Assembly: GCF_002432125.1 (NCBI RefSeq)
Contig: NZ_DJFS01000018.1
Location: forward strand, 1 to 64,000
Length of the DNA: 64,000 nucleotides
DNA from: Brevundimonas sp. UBA5866
Lineage (GTDB): Bacteria > Pseudomonadota > Alphaproteobacteria > Caulobacterales > Caulobacteraceae
Direction of reading: 5' to 3'
In this document: positions 1 to 7,939 of the stretch, in pieces
Numbering within the stretch: position 1 is the stretch's first letter
Layout: every line of letters starts with the position of its first letter
The notes under the pieces: generated by a model
Database searches by the model: none
Seen by the model: the letters and a program-made list of their open reading frames with translations, nothing else
What the model was told of the DNA's origin: nothing
Translations under genes and position numbers: made by a program

Positions 1-345
1 TCGGACACCGCGCCCCCAGCGGCAGCGGTGGATGTACCGGAAGTGCCGGCTGCAACCGCGCCTGCCGTTCGTGAACCCGTGCGCCCTGCGGCGGAGAACC
101 GTCCGGCCCCAACGCCTGCGCCTACTCCGGCGGCTACGCCTTCACGCCCGGTGCCGTCTGAAACGCAGGGTGCAGTCGACGCGACGCCTGCTGCACGTGC
201 GCCGGTCGCGACACCTGATCCTGTGGTCGTTGTGACGCCTCCTGTTCAGCCTCCCGTCGTCCAGGGGCCGCCGCCAACGGCTGCGCGTCCTGTGGAGACC
301 GATCCCAACGCGCCGGTGGTGACCCGCCCGACCCGTCTGGACTGA
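1..345 (+). CDS. C-terminal part of a Pro/Ala-rich protein (partial)
   Basis: The frame is open from base 1 to a TGA at 343-345, so this is the 3' end of a gene that starts outside the window. The visible 114 residues are almost entirely Pro, Ala, Val, Thr and Arg, ending in TRPTRLD, with no hydrophobic segment or recognisable domain. Such tails are usually flexible linkers or periplasmic spacers at the end of envelope or cell-division proteins. A GTG at 28 could serve as an internal start but nothing favours it. The function cannot be told from this fragment. It converges on the next gene with only 12 bases between stops. Confidence 0.6.
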   Translation, partial: SDTAPPAAAVDVPEVPAATAPAVREPVRPAAENRPAPTPAPTPAATPSRPVPSETQGAVDATPAARAPVATPDPVVVVTPPVQPPVVQGPPPTAARPVETDPNAPVVTRPTRLD

Positions 346-357
346 TGGTCCGGCGGC

Positions 358-756
358 CTAGACCGGAGGCGGCGGGGCAGGTTTGATCGGCAGGTAGCCC
401 CGCTCGACCATACGGCGCAGGGCCTCATAAGCCTCGGCCAGTTCTTCATAGGCGACGCGGGCCGATGTCAGTCGCGCGACCTGATCGGGTGTGGCCGGAG
501 AGCCGGAATGCACCAGTCGTAAAGCCTCGGCGGCCCAGCGTGAGCGGGCCTGGGCGGTCAGGACAGCCAGTTTCTCGAAATGGGCTGGATCAGCCTCGCC
601 CAGGCTCTGGCCGATGACCTCGCGGTTGGCCACCCAGGCGGTATAGTCGATCTGTTCCAGCAGACCGCGCAGGCGGCGCTGTTCCTGCGGATCCATGTCT
701 TCCGGCTGGAAGTGGTCACGCTGACGGCGGTAGTTCTGGGTCAGGATGGAAGACAT
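358..756 (-). CDS. Hypothetical protein, small and helical
   Basis: The start is taken at ATG 756 (MSSIL...), preceded on the minus strand by an AAAGG ribosome binding site; the frame extends 13 codons further but without a better start. The product is 132 residues, highly charged, predicted mostly helical from its Glu/Ala/Arg/Leu content, and ends in a Lys-Pro-Ala-Pro tail. There is no signal peptide or membrane segment. It is not a family I recognise. The divergent neighbour at 921 is another small acidic protein; the pair share the 756-921 spacer but no functional link can be read. Confidence 0.6.
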   Translation of the reverse strand: MSSILTQNYRRQRDHFQPEDMDPQEQRRLRGLLEQIDYTAWVANREVIGQSLGEADPAHFEKLAVLTAQARSRWAAEALRLVHSGSPATPDQVARLTSARVAYEELAEAYEALRRMVERGYLPIKPAPPPPV

Positions 757-920
757 CGGCGACCTTTCGCTGCGCTGTGGACGGGGAACCCGCAAGTCGA
801 AGCTGAGCCATAGGGGTTAACTCTCGGTTGAAAAGCGGAACCCGAGGGCACAGGCTGCCATTTGGAAGGGGAAGACCTGCCGACAGACGGCAAGCCCGCT
901 TTTCAAGGAGACGCTTTAAG

Positions 921-1286
921 ATGGCTGATACTCTGAGCACGCCGCAAAACGACAACGGTGAACGTTCGTGGGAGGAAGCGCTGGAAGAGGCCATCAACCT
1001 GTTCGAGCAGGGCGAGAATATCGACAGTGCCCGATTTGCCGAACTGGTCGAGGAGCTGAAACAGCGCCATGTCGATGGGGCTGAACTGCCTCAGGACGAT
1101 CCGCGTGTCTCGGCGCTGGCCGCGCTTCAGGCACGCGCGACGGCACTGGAAACCAGTGCCGCCGAAGGTACCGGACCGACCGATCAGGTCAGCAGCATTC
1201 TGGGTGGACTGGTCGGACAGCCTTCGAATTCCGACGCGCCGGCCGTCGTCGAGGTCGAAGGCCTCAACGACGACGAAGACAGATAG
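921..1286 (+). CDS. Hypothetical acidic helical protein
   Basis: ATG at 921 follows an AAGGAG ribosome binding site at 905-910. The 121-residue product starts MADTLSTPQND, is rich in Glu and Ala, and has an N-terminal stretch (about residues 15-45) that looks like a pair of amphipathic helices. The C-terminus is acidic (NDDEDR). No signal peptide, cysteine cluster or known motif is visible. It is soluble and probably cytoplasmic. The frame upstream of 921 stays open but lacks a ribosome binding site and has Arg-rich translated leader, so the shorter start is preferred. Confidence 0.6.
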   Translation: MADTLSTPQNDNGERSWEEALEEAINLFEQGENIDSARFAELVEELKQRHVDGAELPQDDPRVSALAALQARATALETSAAEGTGPTDQVSSILGGLVGQPSNSDAPAVVEVEGLNDDEDR

Positions 1287-1299
1287 GATCAGGAGGCGG

Positions 1300-2040
1300 T
1301 CAGGGGTTCAGCTTGCCCTTGGCCGCCTTTGCCGACAGCACCACCGAGGTGTCCGGCTTCTCGACCTTGATCTTTGATTGGGTCACGGCATGCAGGATGT
1401 GCCGGATGATATTCAAACGAGCTGTCTTCTTCTTGTCCGTCTTGATGACCGTCCACGGTGCGAAATCAAAGCTGGTGGTGGCCAGCATTTCATCGCGGGC
1501 CTTGGAATAGAGGTCCCAGCGGGCCTGTGCCTCCTTGTCCATCGGCGAGACCTTGAAGCGTTTGATCGGATCGTTCTCGCGCTCCGACAGACGTTCGGCC
1601 TGCTCCTCGCGGCTGATGTCCAGCCACAGCTTGATGATGGTGATACCCGAGTGGGCCAGCAGCCGCTCGAAGTCCTCGACATCGCGTAAGAAGTCTGCGT
1701 GCTGTTGCGGTGTGCAGAAGCCCATCACAGGCTCTACGCCCGCACGGTTGTACCACGAACGGTTGAAGATTACCGTCTCGCCCGCTGCGGGCAGATGGGC
1801 GACATAACGCTGGAAATACCACTGGGTCGTCTCGCGCTCCGTCGGTTTGGGCAGGGCGATGACGCGGGTGTTTCGCGGGGCCATGTTCTCGGTCAGGCGC
1901 TTGATGGCACCATCCTTTCCGGCGGCGTCGCGTCCCTCGAAGATGATCAGGGTCCTGCGCCCTTCTTCGATACCGCGGGCCTGCGTCTCTACAATCTGGA
2001 TCTGCAAGGCTTCGAGTTCGGCTTCATAGTCTTTGGACAT
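1300..2040 (-). CDS. ppk2: Polyphosphate kinase 2 (PPK2)
   Basis: 246 residues, near the length of a single-domain PPK2. It transfers phosphate between inorganic polyphosphate and nucleotides (ADP/GDP to ATP/GTP, or AMP to ADP depending on class), in the cytoplasm. The Walker A-type loop GRDAAGKDG lies at residues 36-44, followed by the family block FNRSWYNR at 92-99 and the lid region rich in Arg/Glu (EEQAERLSEREN). The start MSKDYEAEL is the first ATG. It stands alone, converging on the small gene at 921-1286. The exact PPK2 class (nucleotide specificity) cannot be assigned by eye. Confidence 0.93.
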   Translation of the reverse strand: MSKDYEAELEALQIQIVETQARGIEEGRRTLIIFEGRDAAGKDGAIKRLTENMAPRNTRVIALPKPTERETTQWYFQRYVAHLPAAGETVIFNRSWYNRAGVEPVMGFCTPQQHADFLRDVEDFERLLAHSGITIIKLWLDISREEQAERLSERENDPIKRFKVSPMDKEAQARWDLYSKARDEMLATTSFDFAPWTVIKTDKKKTARLNIIRHILHAVTQSKIKVEKPDTSVVLSAKAAKGKLNP

Positions 2041-2106
2041 GGGCGGCCTTTCCGGTGTGCGGATACACTTCGTATTACAGCGTCTTAACTTTGCTTATCC
2101 TAAGCG

Positions 2107-3273
2107 ATGGTCAAGCATGGCCGCATGAGCAAATATCCTGATGTTCGCGCCGCCGCGTTGCAAAACCCTGACCGTCGCCTGCTGTTGGGCGCTGGACTGT
2201 TTGCCGGTGCGGCCACCGTTCTCCCGCGATGGGCCATTGCCCGGGAGGCGGATCTTGATGCCGCCCTGGACAGGGCCCTGACCACTCATAAGCCGGCCGC
2301 ACTTTCCGGGGCGATCTGGCGTGACGGGTCACTGGTGTGGAAGGGCGCGGCGGGGCTGCGCCGTGCAGGCGGCAATGAAGCGGTGTCGCTGACCGACAAA
2401 TGGCATTTGGGATCCAATTCCAAGGCCATGACCGCCGCTGTCTGGGCGCGGTTTGTCGAACAGGGCAAGGTCGCGTGGAATGAACCGCTGCCTGATGTGG
2501 TGTCCCGCGCCTATCCCGGTCTGACGGTTCACGGGGGGTGGAGCGATCGCACCGTCGAGGATCTGATGCGTCACCGCGCGGGTCTGTATGACCAGACCCA
2601 TGTCACGCCCCAATGGATAATGACCGCGGCCTTCAGCAAGGATCCCCCGACAGTACAGCGCCACGCGATGTTGGCGTCGGTGCTGGCGGCGGCTCCGGAC
2701 GGGCCGTTGGGGACCTATAGCTATGGCAACGCCAACTACATCCTGGCCGGTGCCCTGCTCGAGGGATTGGGCGGCCAGACGTGGGAGGCCCTGATGCAGG
2801 CCGAGCTGTTTGAGCCGCTGGGCATCGGCAGCGGCGGCTTTGGTGCGCCCAAGGGCGATCAGCCATGGGGCCATACCGATGCGGGGACGGCGGTTGATCC
2901 GGCCACGATCCAGTCCGACAACCCCGCTGTTCTGGGACCTGCGGGGACGGTCCACATGAATCTGGATGACTATGGACGGTTCCTGAATGCCATGATGACG
3001 CCGGGCTGGCTGTCCGGCGGGTCGCTGTCCTACCTGCTGACGCCGCTGGCGGGAGAGGTCTATGCCTTGGGCTGGGGCGCGCCGGGCGTAAAGGCGTGGG
3101 CACAGGGACCGGCGTTCGTCCACAATGGCTCAAATACCATGTGGTTCGCCACCGCAGTCCTGGCTCCGACCCGGAAAATGGCCTTTGTCACAGTCTCGAA
3201 TGATGCCGACAAAGGCGGTCCGGCCTGTTCCGCGCTGATAAGAGAAATGCTGAATTCGGCGGGTGCGAACTAA
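2107..3273 (+). CDS. Serine hydrolase, class C beta-lactamase-like, Tat-type export signal
   Basis: 388 residues from the ATG at 2107; an in-frame ATG at 2125 is equally possible. The N-terminus carries an Arg-Arg pair (NPDRRLLLGAG) before a hydrophobic Ala/Gly stretch, resembling a Tat signal. The class C/DD-peptidase motifs are present: SxxK as SNSK at 103-106, the Tyr motif YGN at 206-208 and HNG near the C-terminus in place of KTG. Proteins of this family act as esterases, D-aminopeptidases or peptidoglycan-active enzymes in the periplasm; the substrate cannot be read. It is not likely to be a clinical-type AmpC, since no ampR is adjacent. Confidence 0.85.
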   Translation: MVKHGRMSKYPDVRAAALQNPDRRLLLGAGLFAGAATVLPRWAIAREADLDAALDRALTTHKPAALSGAIWRDGSLVWKGAAGLRRAGGNEAVSLTDKWHLGSNSKAMTAAVWARFVEQGKVAWNEPLPDVVSRAYPGLTVHGGWSDRTVEDLMRHRAGLYDQTHVTPQWIMTAAFSKDPPTVQRHAMLASVLAAAPDGPLGTYSYGNANYILAGALLEGLGGQTWEALMQAELFEPLGIGSGGFGAPKGDQPWGHTDAGTAVDPATIQSDNPAVLGPAGTVHMNLDDYGRFLNAMMTPGWLSGGSLSYLLTPLAGEVYALGWGAPGVKAWAQGPAFVHNGSNTMWFATAVLAPTRKMAFVTVSNDADKGGPACSALIREMLNSAGAN

Positions 3274-3454
3274 AAATAACGGAATCATTTCAGTTGACCG
3301 CTCGCAAATAGCAAGTGACAACGTTTTTGCAGTCCGGATATCGCGTGGGGTCCAAACTCGCGTCTCGCTCCTTAGTCGAACGAGGTTGTCCAGATGGACT
3401 GACGGTTGTCCCTCGGGATGACTGCCTGGAAAACGCGTTCAATGGAGACGCAAT
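3274..3454 (+). promoter_or_regulatory. Long 5' region of the cold shock gene
   Basis: This 181-base gap separates the serine hydrolase from cspA. A TTGACC-like hexamer sits at about 3294 and several short inverted repeats occur around 3380-3415 (for instance GTCC-AGAT-GGAC). The size and position match the structured leaders of CspA-type mRNAs. No exact cold box is visible, so regulation by RNA folding is inferred from position only. Confidence 0.4.
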
Positions 3455-3658
3455 ATGGCGACCGGCACGGTCAAGTGGTTCAACCCGACCAAGGGTTACG
3501 GTTTCATTCAACCGGACGACGGTGGTTCGGACGTTTTCGTCCACATCACCGCTGTTCAAAAGGCTGGCCTGGCTGGTCTGGATGACAACACCAAGGTCGA
3601 GTACGAGCTGGAAAACCAGCGCGGCAAAACCGCTGCAGTGGAACTGAAGGTTCTCTAA
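3455..3658 (+). CDS. cspA: Cold shock protein, CspA family
   Basis: 67 residues, a single cold shock domain binding single-stranded RNA/DNA. RNP1 is KGYGFI at 13-18 and RNP2 is VFVHI at 27-31. A 180-base untranslated stretch precedes the ATG, as is usual for cold shock genes whose mRNA leader folds differently in the cold; within it the octamer GGTTGTCC occurs twice (3384-3391 and 3404-3411). A strong terminator follows at 3697-3730. It is monocistronic. The gene symbol is given at family level, since alphaproteobacteria carry several paralogues. Confidence 0.95.
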   Translation: MATGTVKWFNPTKGYGFIQPDDGGSDVFVHITAVQKAGLAGLDDNTKVEYELENQRGKTAAVELKVL

Positions 3659-3696
3659 GAACCCACGTATCCGGACCTGAAAAGGTTTATGCAGAA

Positions 3697-3730
3697 AACG
3701 CGGAAGGCCTCGGGGTCTTCCGCGTTTTTT
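3697..3730. terminator. Bidirectional rho-independent terminator between cspA and gluQRS
   Basis: Ten-base-pair stem AACGCGGAAG (3697-3706) with CTTCCGCGTT (3717-3726), a ten-base loop, then a run of six T on the plus strand (3725-3730). On the minus strand the stem is also followed by TTTT, so it can stop both the cold shock transcript and the convergent gluQRS transcript. Confidence 0.9.
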
Positions 3731-3734
3731 ATTG

Positions 3735-4583
3735 TCAGAAACCGATATCGGCCTTGAGGGCAGGGGCTGTCAGGCCACCGTCGCGCAGGGCCTTGAGTGT
3801 GACCGAGCCGTCCCGCTTGGCATAGCGGTGGCCATCCGGCCCCGTCAGCAGGCGATGGTGGCGGTAGACAGGTTCCGGCCAGTCGAACAGGGTCTGGATC
3901 AGGCGCTGGATATGGGTAGCCTCGAACAGATCGACACCGCGGATGATGTGGGTGATGCCTTGCAGGGCGTCATCATGGACGGCAGCCAGATGGTAGGCCG
4001 CGCCGGCATCCTTGCGGGCCAACACCACATCACCTGCCGTTTCGGGCCGGGCCTTCATGCGACCGTGCTCGCCATCGGGGCCGTGGCCTTCTTCGAAGAA
4101 AGACAGGGCGTCCCACGCAGCGCCGCCGATGGCGTCCCGCGCCGCATCCAGCGACAGCCGCCATGCGAACGGTTTGCCCGTGGCCAGCAGTTCGGCCTCT
4201 TCGTCCGGTGTGTGGGGACCGGGGCGAACGGCTTCGGCGGTGCCATGCGGAGCGTGGCCGATGCCATCCAGTATCTCCTTGCGGGTACGGAAGCAGCGAT
4301 AGACCAGACCGCGCTGGCGCAGTTGTTCTACGGCTTTTGAATAGTCATCCAGATGGTCGGACTGGCGGCGGACAGGCGTTTCCCAGTCCAGACCCAGCCA
4401 CATCAGGTCTTCAAAGATGCCGCCCTCGAACTCGGGTTTGCAGCGGGTGGGGTCTATGTCCTCGATGCGCAGGATGAAGCGCCCGCCGTCATCACGCGCG
4501 GCCCGATAGGCCGTCAGGGCGGAAAAGGCATGTCCCTTGTGCAGGCGGCCGGTGGGAGAGGGCGCAAATCGGGTGGCGAACAT
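3735..4583 (-). CDS. gluQ: Glutamyl-Q tRNA(Asp) synthetase
   Basis: 282 residues, the length of a glutamyl-tRNA synthetase catalytic core without the anticodon-binding domain. It charges glutamate onto queuosine in the anticodon of tRNA(Asp) in the cytoplasm. The class I signature is RFAPSPTGRLHKGH near residues 5-18 (HIGH variant HKGH) and a KMSKS-like segment AKRDGS is near 260. The IEDIDPTR block typical of GluRS-like enzymes follows at about 40. It lies 5 bases downstream of the cupin hydroxylase gene and is very likely cotranscribed with it. Confidence 0.93.
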   Translation of the reverse strand: MFATRFAPSPTGRLHKGHAFSALTAYRAARDDGGRFILRIEDIDPTRCKPEFEGGIFEDLMWLGLDWETPVRRQSDHLDDYSKAVEQLRQRGLVYRCFRTRKEILDGIGHAPHGTAEAVRPGPHTPDEEAELLATGKPFAWRLSLDAARDAIGGAAWDALSFFEEGHGPDGEHGRMKARPETAGDVVLARKDAGAAYHLAAVHDDALQGITHIIRGVDLFEATHIQRLIQTLFDWPEPVYRHHRLLTGPDGHRYAKRDGSVTLKALRDGGLTAPALKADIGF

Positions 4584-4588
4584 AGGCT

Positions 4589-5722
4589 CTAGATACGCTT
4601 CAAAGAGCCCGTTGCCACAGCTTTCTCGACGGCGGCGCGGATGTCGCTCTCGGGCACGAAATCGAACAGGGCAATGATGTTTTCCAAAGTGAACTCGCGC
4701 AGCGAATAGGCATGCTGCATGGCATGGACCACTGGCCCGCTAAAGGCGGGCGGGGTCATGGGCTGGACCTGATACAGCGTCAGTCCGGGCACGTCAGGCA
4801 GGTTGAAACGGCCGGGGCGTGGTACCAGCCGGTTCTGGGCCATAGCCACTTCGTCACGGAACGCGGGGTGTGCGCAAATCGCCGCCAGTTTTTGTCCCAG
4901 TCGGGTCAGGTGGGCTTGCAGCGCGCGTCCTCCGTCCTTGGCGGCGTGCGGGAAATACTGGCGGAATTCGCCGTCCTGAAGGGCCGCATTTTCAAGCAGG
5001 CTGAAAAGGATGCGGCCATACAGCGGGCTCACCGAATAGGTGACATGCAGCGACGGGCCATCCTTGGCCAGGGCGTCGTGGAACCACCCGCGCGGCAGAT
5101 AAAGGACATCGCCTGCCTTCATAGTGATCTCCTGAACCACAGGCCCGCAGTTGGCGCGGTACCACTGGGGCACGTCGCTGCCGCTGACGGGCAGTTCGAC
5201 GATATCGGCCATGCGGTTGCGATACAGCCGCCAGACCTTCTCGCCCTCGACCTGGACGGCGAAGACGTGGTGCAGGTCCAGATGTGGGCCAAAAGCCTGA
5301 ACATTCTTGAACGAGCAATAAACATTGGCCCCGATCTGGGCGGCGAACTCCTGTGACAGGGCCACGCTCAGCTGTGCGATGGCCGGATGCAGCGGGCCAA
5401 CATCGTCAGCCACCAGACTGGCCCCCTGGGCGAGGAAGAGCTCGATTTTTCTCGGGTCGGGACGGGGCATCCGCCCCTGTCCGGTCAGGACTTCGCTGCA
5501 ATACCTGTCCATCGGGACGGGCTGGGTATTGTGCACCAGTTTAAGCGATCGAGGCGTCCACTGACCCGGACGGTTCAACATTTCATTGAAGTCGTCCCAT
5601 CCGAACATAGCGTCTTTCCGAACCGTACCATCTGCCGGAATATGCAGGGGCTGCCGGTCGTAATACTGGGCGTAGAACGCCTCCGGCGTGATGGGGTGCA
5701 AGAGTTCGGACAGGCTGATCAT
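4589..5722 (-). CDS. Cupin/JmjC-type protein hydroxylase, RoxA (YcfD)-like
   Basis: The start is taken at ATG 5722 (MISLSELLHP), giving 377 residues; the open frame runs 65 codons further upstream but that leader is Cys/Pro/Ser-rich and unlike the family. The Fe(II)/2-oxoglutarate site shows HxD as H147 and D149 (GPHLDLHH) and a distal His at about 226 (SLHVTYS). The family (Cupin_4, ribosomal oxygenases) hydroxylates ribosomal proteins such as L16. A C-terminal winged-helix-like region follows from about 290. It is the first gene of a two-gene operon with gluQ, linking two translation-related modifying enzymes. Confidence 0.85.
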   Translation of the reverse strand: MISLSELLHPITPEAFYAQYYDRQPLHIPADGTVRKDAMFGWDDFNEMLNRPGQWTPRSLKLVHNTQPVPMDRYCSEVLTGQGRMPRPDPRKIELFLAQGASLVADDVGPLHPAIAQLSVALSQEFAAQIGANVYCSFKNVQAFGPHLDLHHVFAVQVEGEKVWRLYRNRMADIVELPVSGSDVPQWYRANCGPVVQEITMKAGDVLYLPRGWFHDALAKDGPSLHVTYSVSPLYGRILFSLLENAALQDGEFRQYFPHAAKDGGRALQAHLTRLGQKLAAICAHPAFRDEVAMAQNRLVPRPGRFNLPDVPGLTLYQVQPMTPPAFSGPVVHAMQHAYSLREFTLENIIALFDFVPESDIRAAVEKAVATGSLKRI

Positions 5723-5815
5723 AAGGTAGACGCTAGTCGCGGCACCTGATGGTGTCGAGCGTGACAAGGGACCAGGTGCTGTTCGTTTATCCATTGGGCA
5801 TGAGGAGGCGGGCAT

Positions 5816-6484
5816 TTGACACACGACAGGCAGCGGCAGGCTGAGCGATTGACCCTGCGTCTGGCCGAGGCACGCGAAGTGCTGGCACGGCTGGATCCGC
5901 GACTGGAGATGATCCACCGGTCAACCCCGCCGCTGGAGTGGCGTCTGCGCACCGGAGGGTTTGAGGGGCTGTTTCGCATGATTGTGGAACAGCAGGTTTC
6001 GGTGGCGGCTGCGGCTTCCATCTGGCGCCGCGTGGGCGAGGGATTGGGCGAGATCACACCCGGACGTGTCCTGTCGATGGAGGTCGAGGCGCTGCGTGCT
6101 TTGGGCCTGTCAGGGCAGAAGGCCCGCTATGCCCACGAGATTGCGCGGGCGCATACCGAGGGCCGTATCGATTTCAACCACCTGGAACGGTTGGACGACG
6201 GGGCGGCGATAGCGGCCCTGACGGCTATCAAGGGGGTGGGCCGCTGGACCGCCGAGACATTCCTGATGTTCTGCGAAGGTCGGGTGGATGTGTTTCCGGC
6301 GGGCGATGTCGCCCTGCAGGAGGCGTGGCGCTGGGCGGACCGGCAGGAGACGCGGCTGAAAGAGCGCGATTTCTATGAGGTGGCGCGTGCGTGGGCACCG
6401 TATCGCTCCGTCGCCGCACAGATGCTCTGGTATTGGTACGGGGGAGTGAAGCGCGGTGAAATCCCGCGGATGGATCAGGGGTGA
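5816..6484 (+). CDS. DNA-3-methyladenine glycosylase II, AlkA-like
   Basis: 222 residues starting at a TTG (5816) just after a GAGGAGG ribosome binding site (5802-5808). It is an HhH-GPD glycosylase that removes alkylated bases from DNA: the helix-hairpin-helix reads AIKGVGRWTAE at about 137-147 and the catalytic Asp is D164 in FPAGDVALQ. It lacks the N-terminal domain of E. coli AlkA and is the short form common in alphaproteobacteria. No Fe-S cysteine cluster is present, which argues against EndoIII or MutY. It is divergent from the hydroxylase gene. Confidence 0.9.
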   Translation: MTHDRQRQAERLTLRLAEAREVLARLDPRLEMIHRSTPPLEWRLRTGGFEGLFRMIVEQQVSVAAAASIWRRVGEGLGEITPGRVLSMEVEALRALGLSGQKARYAHEIARAHTEGRIDFNHLERLDDGAAIAALTAIKGVGRWTAETFLMFCEGRVDVFPAGDVALQEAWRWADRQETRLKERDFYEVARAWAPYRSVAAQMLWYWYGGVKRGEIPRMDQG

Positions 6485-6572
6485 TCCGCCCCGTCTTTTG
6501 TAGGGACGGACAAATCCTGCCAGCATGTTATGGATGGGATTTGGCGCGATCAGGGTGCGCCGGAGGATTGAT

Positions 6573-7226
6573 GTGACACCGCTGAGCGCGACGACCGAAC
6601 TGGCACGACCGGAAAATGTACTGCCGTTGCTGGATTTTGCCGGTGTGGCGGTGTTTGCCGCGACCGGCGCGCTGGCTGCCGCGCGTCAGAAGCATGACCT
6701 TGTGACCTTTGCCTTCTTCGCGGCCTTTACCGGGGTTGGCGGCGGTACTCTTCGTGATCTGCTGATCGGGGCTCCGGTCTTTTGGGTGAAGGACTGGTGG
6801 TACATCGCCATCTGTCTGGTGGCGGCGCTGGGCGTGTGGGTGATCGGTGCGCGGACGTGGCGTTTCCGCGCCCTGTTGTGGCTGGATGCCATCGGTCTGG
6901 CGGCCTACGGCGTGCTGGGGGCGGCCAAGGCGGCGTCCTATGGCGCGGCACCGCTGATCTGCATTGTCATGGGGGCGCTGACGGCGTCGTTCGGCGGCAT
7001 CGTGCGCGACGTGCTGGCGCACCAGCCGTCGATCCTGCTGCGCCGCGAGCTGTACATCACCGCGGCGCTGCTCTCGGCGACCCTGTTCGTAGCGCTTAAG
7101 GCGGTCAGCGTGCCGACGTGGTGGGCGGTGGCGATTGCGGTGGTGGCCGGTCTGGCTCTGCGTGCGGGGGCCATCCTCAAGGGCTGGAGCCTTCCGGCCT
7201 TTCCCTCGACGCCGCAGCGTTTCTAA
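6573..7226 (+). CDS. TRIC-type cation channel family protein (UPF0126, YicG-like)
   Basis: The GTG at 6573 is chosen because GGAGG sits at 6562-6566; this gives 217 residues. About seven hydrophobic segments cover the protein, with two internal repeats marked by the Gly-rich blocks TGVGGGTLRDLL and ASFGGIVRDVL, characteristic of trimeric intracellular cation channel homologues. It is an inner-membrane protein, presumably a K+ or monovalent cation channel; the bacterial role is poorly known. It stands alone between alkA and the HNH gene. Confidence 0.88.
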   Translation: MTPLSATTELARPENVLPLLDFAGVAVFAATGALAAARQKHDLVTFAFFAAFTGVGGGTLRDLLIGAPVFWVKDWWYIAICLVAALGVWVIGARTWRFRALLWLDAIGLAAYGVLGAAKAASYGAAPLICIVMGALTASFGGIVRDVLAHQPSILLRRELYITAALLSATLFVALKAVSVPTWWAVAIAVVAGLALRAGAILKGWSLPAFPSTPQRF

Positions 7227-7243
7227 AGCTTGGCTATAAAAGA

Positions 7244-7313
7244 ACCATGATATTTAGGTCATGGTGATGTGCGGGAATCAGGTTTAACCTTTCTTCGTCC
7301 TGACGAAGGAAGG
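7244..7313. promoter_or_regulatory. Two consecutive inverted repeats upstream of the HNH gene
   Basis: The first is a perfect 7-base inverted repeat ACCATGA-N8-TCATGGT at 7244-7265. The second at 7288-7313 can form a stem of about 11 base pairs (CCTTTCTTCGT with ACGAAGGAAGG, one G-T pair) around a CCTG loop. Neither is followed by a T run, so they do not look like terminators. They lie 57 bases or more before the HNH start and may be an operator and an mRNA leader hairpin. Confidence 0.4.
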
Positions 7314-7369
7314 AGACGTGTCTTCAGTCCTGTTGCGTCGATAGATTGCCGTGCCGGAGGGCTTGCGCG

Positions 7370-7939
7370 ATGCAGGTCCTGACTGGCTCGCCCTCGGGTT
7401 TTCCGGCTCTCGTGCTGAATGCCGACTTCCGGCCCCTGTCCTATTTCCCGCTGTCGCTGTGGTCGTGGGAAGAGGTGATCAAGGCGGTCTGGCAGGACCG
7501 CGTCGAGGTGGTGGCCACCTATGACCGCGTGGTCCGCAGCCCCTCGATGGAAATGCAGCTTCCCAGTGTGGTCTGCCTGAAGTCCTATATCGATCAGGAC
7601 CGCAGTCCCGCCTTTACCCGCTTCAATGTGTTCCTGCGCGACGGTTTCCGCTGCCAGTATTGCGGAGAGCGGGGCACGTCCCACGACCTGACCTTCGATC
7701 ATGTCCTGCCCCGCTCGCAGGGCGGTATCACCTCATGGCGCAACATCGTGACCGCCTGCGGTCCGTGCAATCTGAGGAAGGGCGGGCGGACCCCGCTACA
7801 GGCGCAGATGCCCCTGCGCCGCAAGGTCGAGCGCCCCACCACATGGCAGCTTCAGGAAGCGGGCCGGAAATTCCCGCCCCAGACCCTGCACAAGAGCTGG
7901 CTCGACTTTCTTTACTGGGACGTGGCGTTGGAGGCTTGA
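7370..7939 (+). CDS. HNH endonuclease family protein
   Basis: The ATG at 7370 has GGAGG at 7356-7360; the open frame also has a TTG at 7346 without support. The 189-residue protein has a McrA-like HNH domain: zinc cysteines C95/C98 (CQYC) and C130/C133 (CGPC), the catalytic DH pair D110-H111 (LTFDHVLPRSQGG) and N125. The first 80 residues form a conserved domain seen in many alphaproteobacterial and cyanobacterial stand-alone HNH proteins that are not part of restriction systems. The biological role is unknown; nuclease activity is inferred from the motif. Its 3' end overlaps the convergent serine hydrolase by 28 bases. Confidence 0.88.
   Translation: MQVLTGSPSGFPALVLNADFRPLSYFPLSLWSWEEVIKAVWQDRVEVVATYDRVVRSPSMEMQLPSVVCLKSYIDQDRSPAFTRFNVFLRDGFRCQYCGERGTSHDLTFDHVLPRSQGGITSWRNIVTACGPCNLRKGGRTPLQAQMPLRRKVERPTTWQLQEAGRKFPPQTLHKSWLDFLYWDVALEA

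Noticed and set aside
32..235. 67-codon Arg/Leu-rich frame at the start of the window
   Set aside because: Shadow of the partial Pro/Ala-rich gene in another frame; the composition is that of shifted GC-rich coding DNA.
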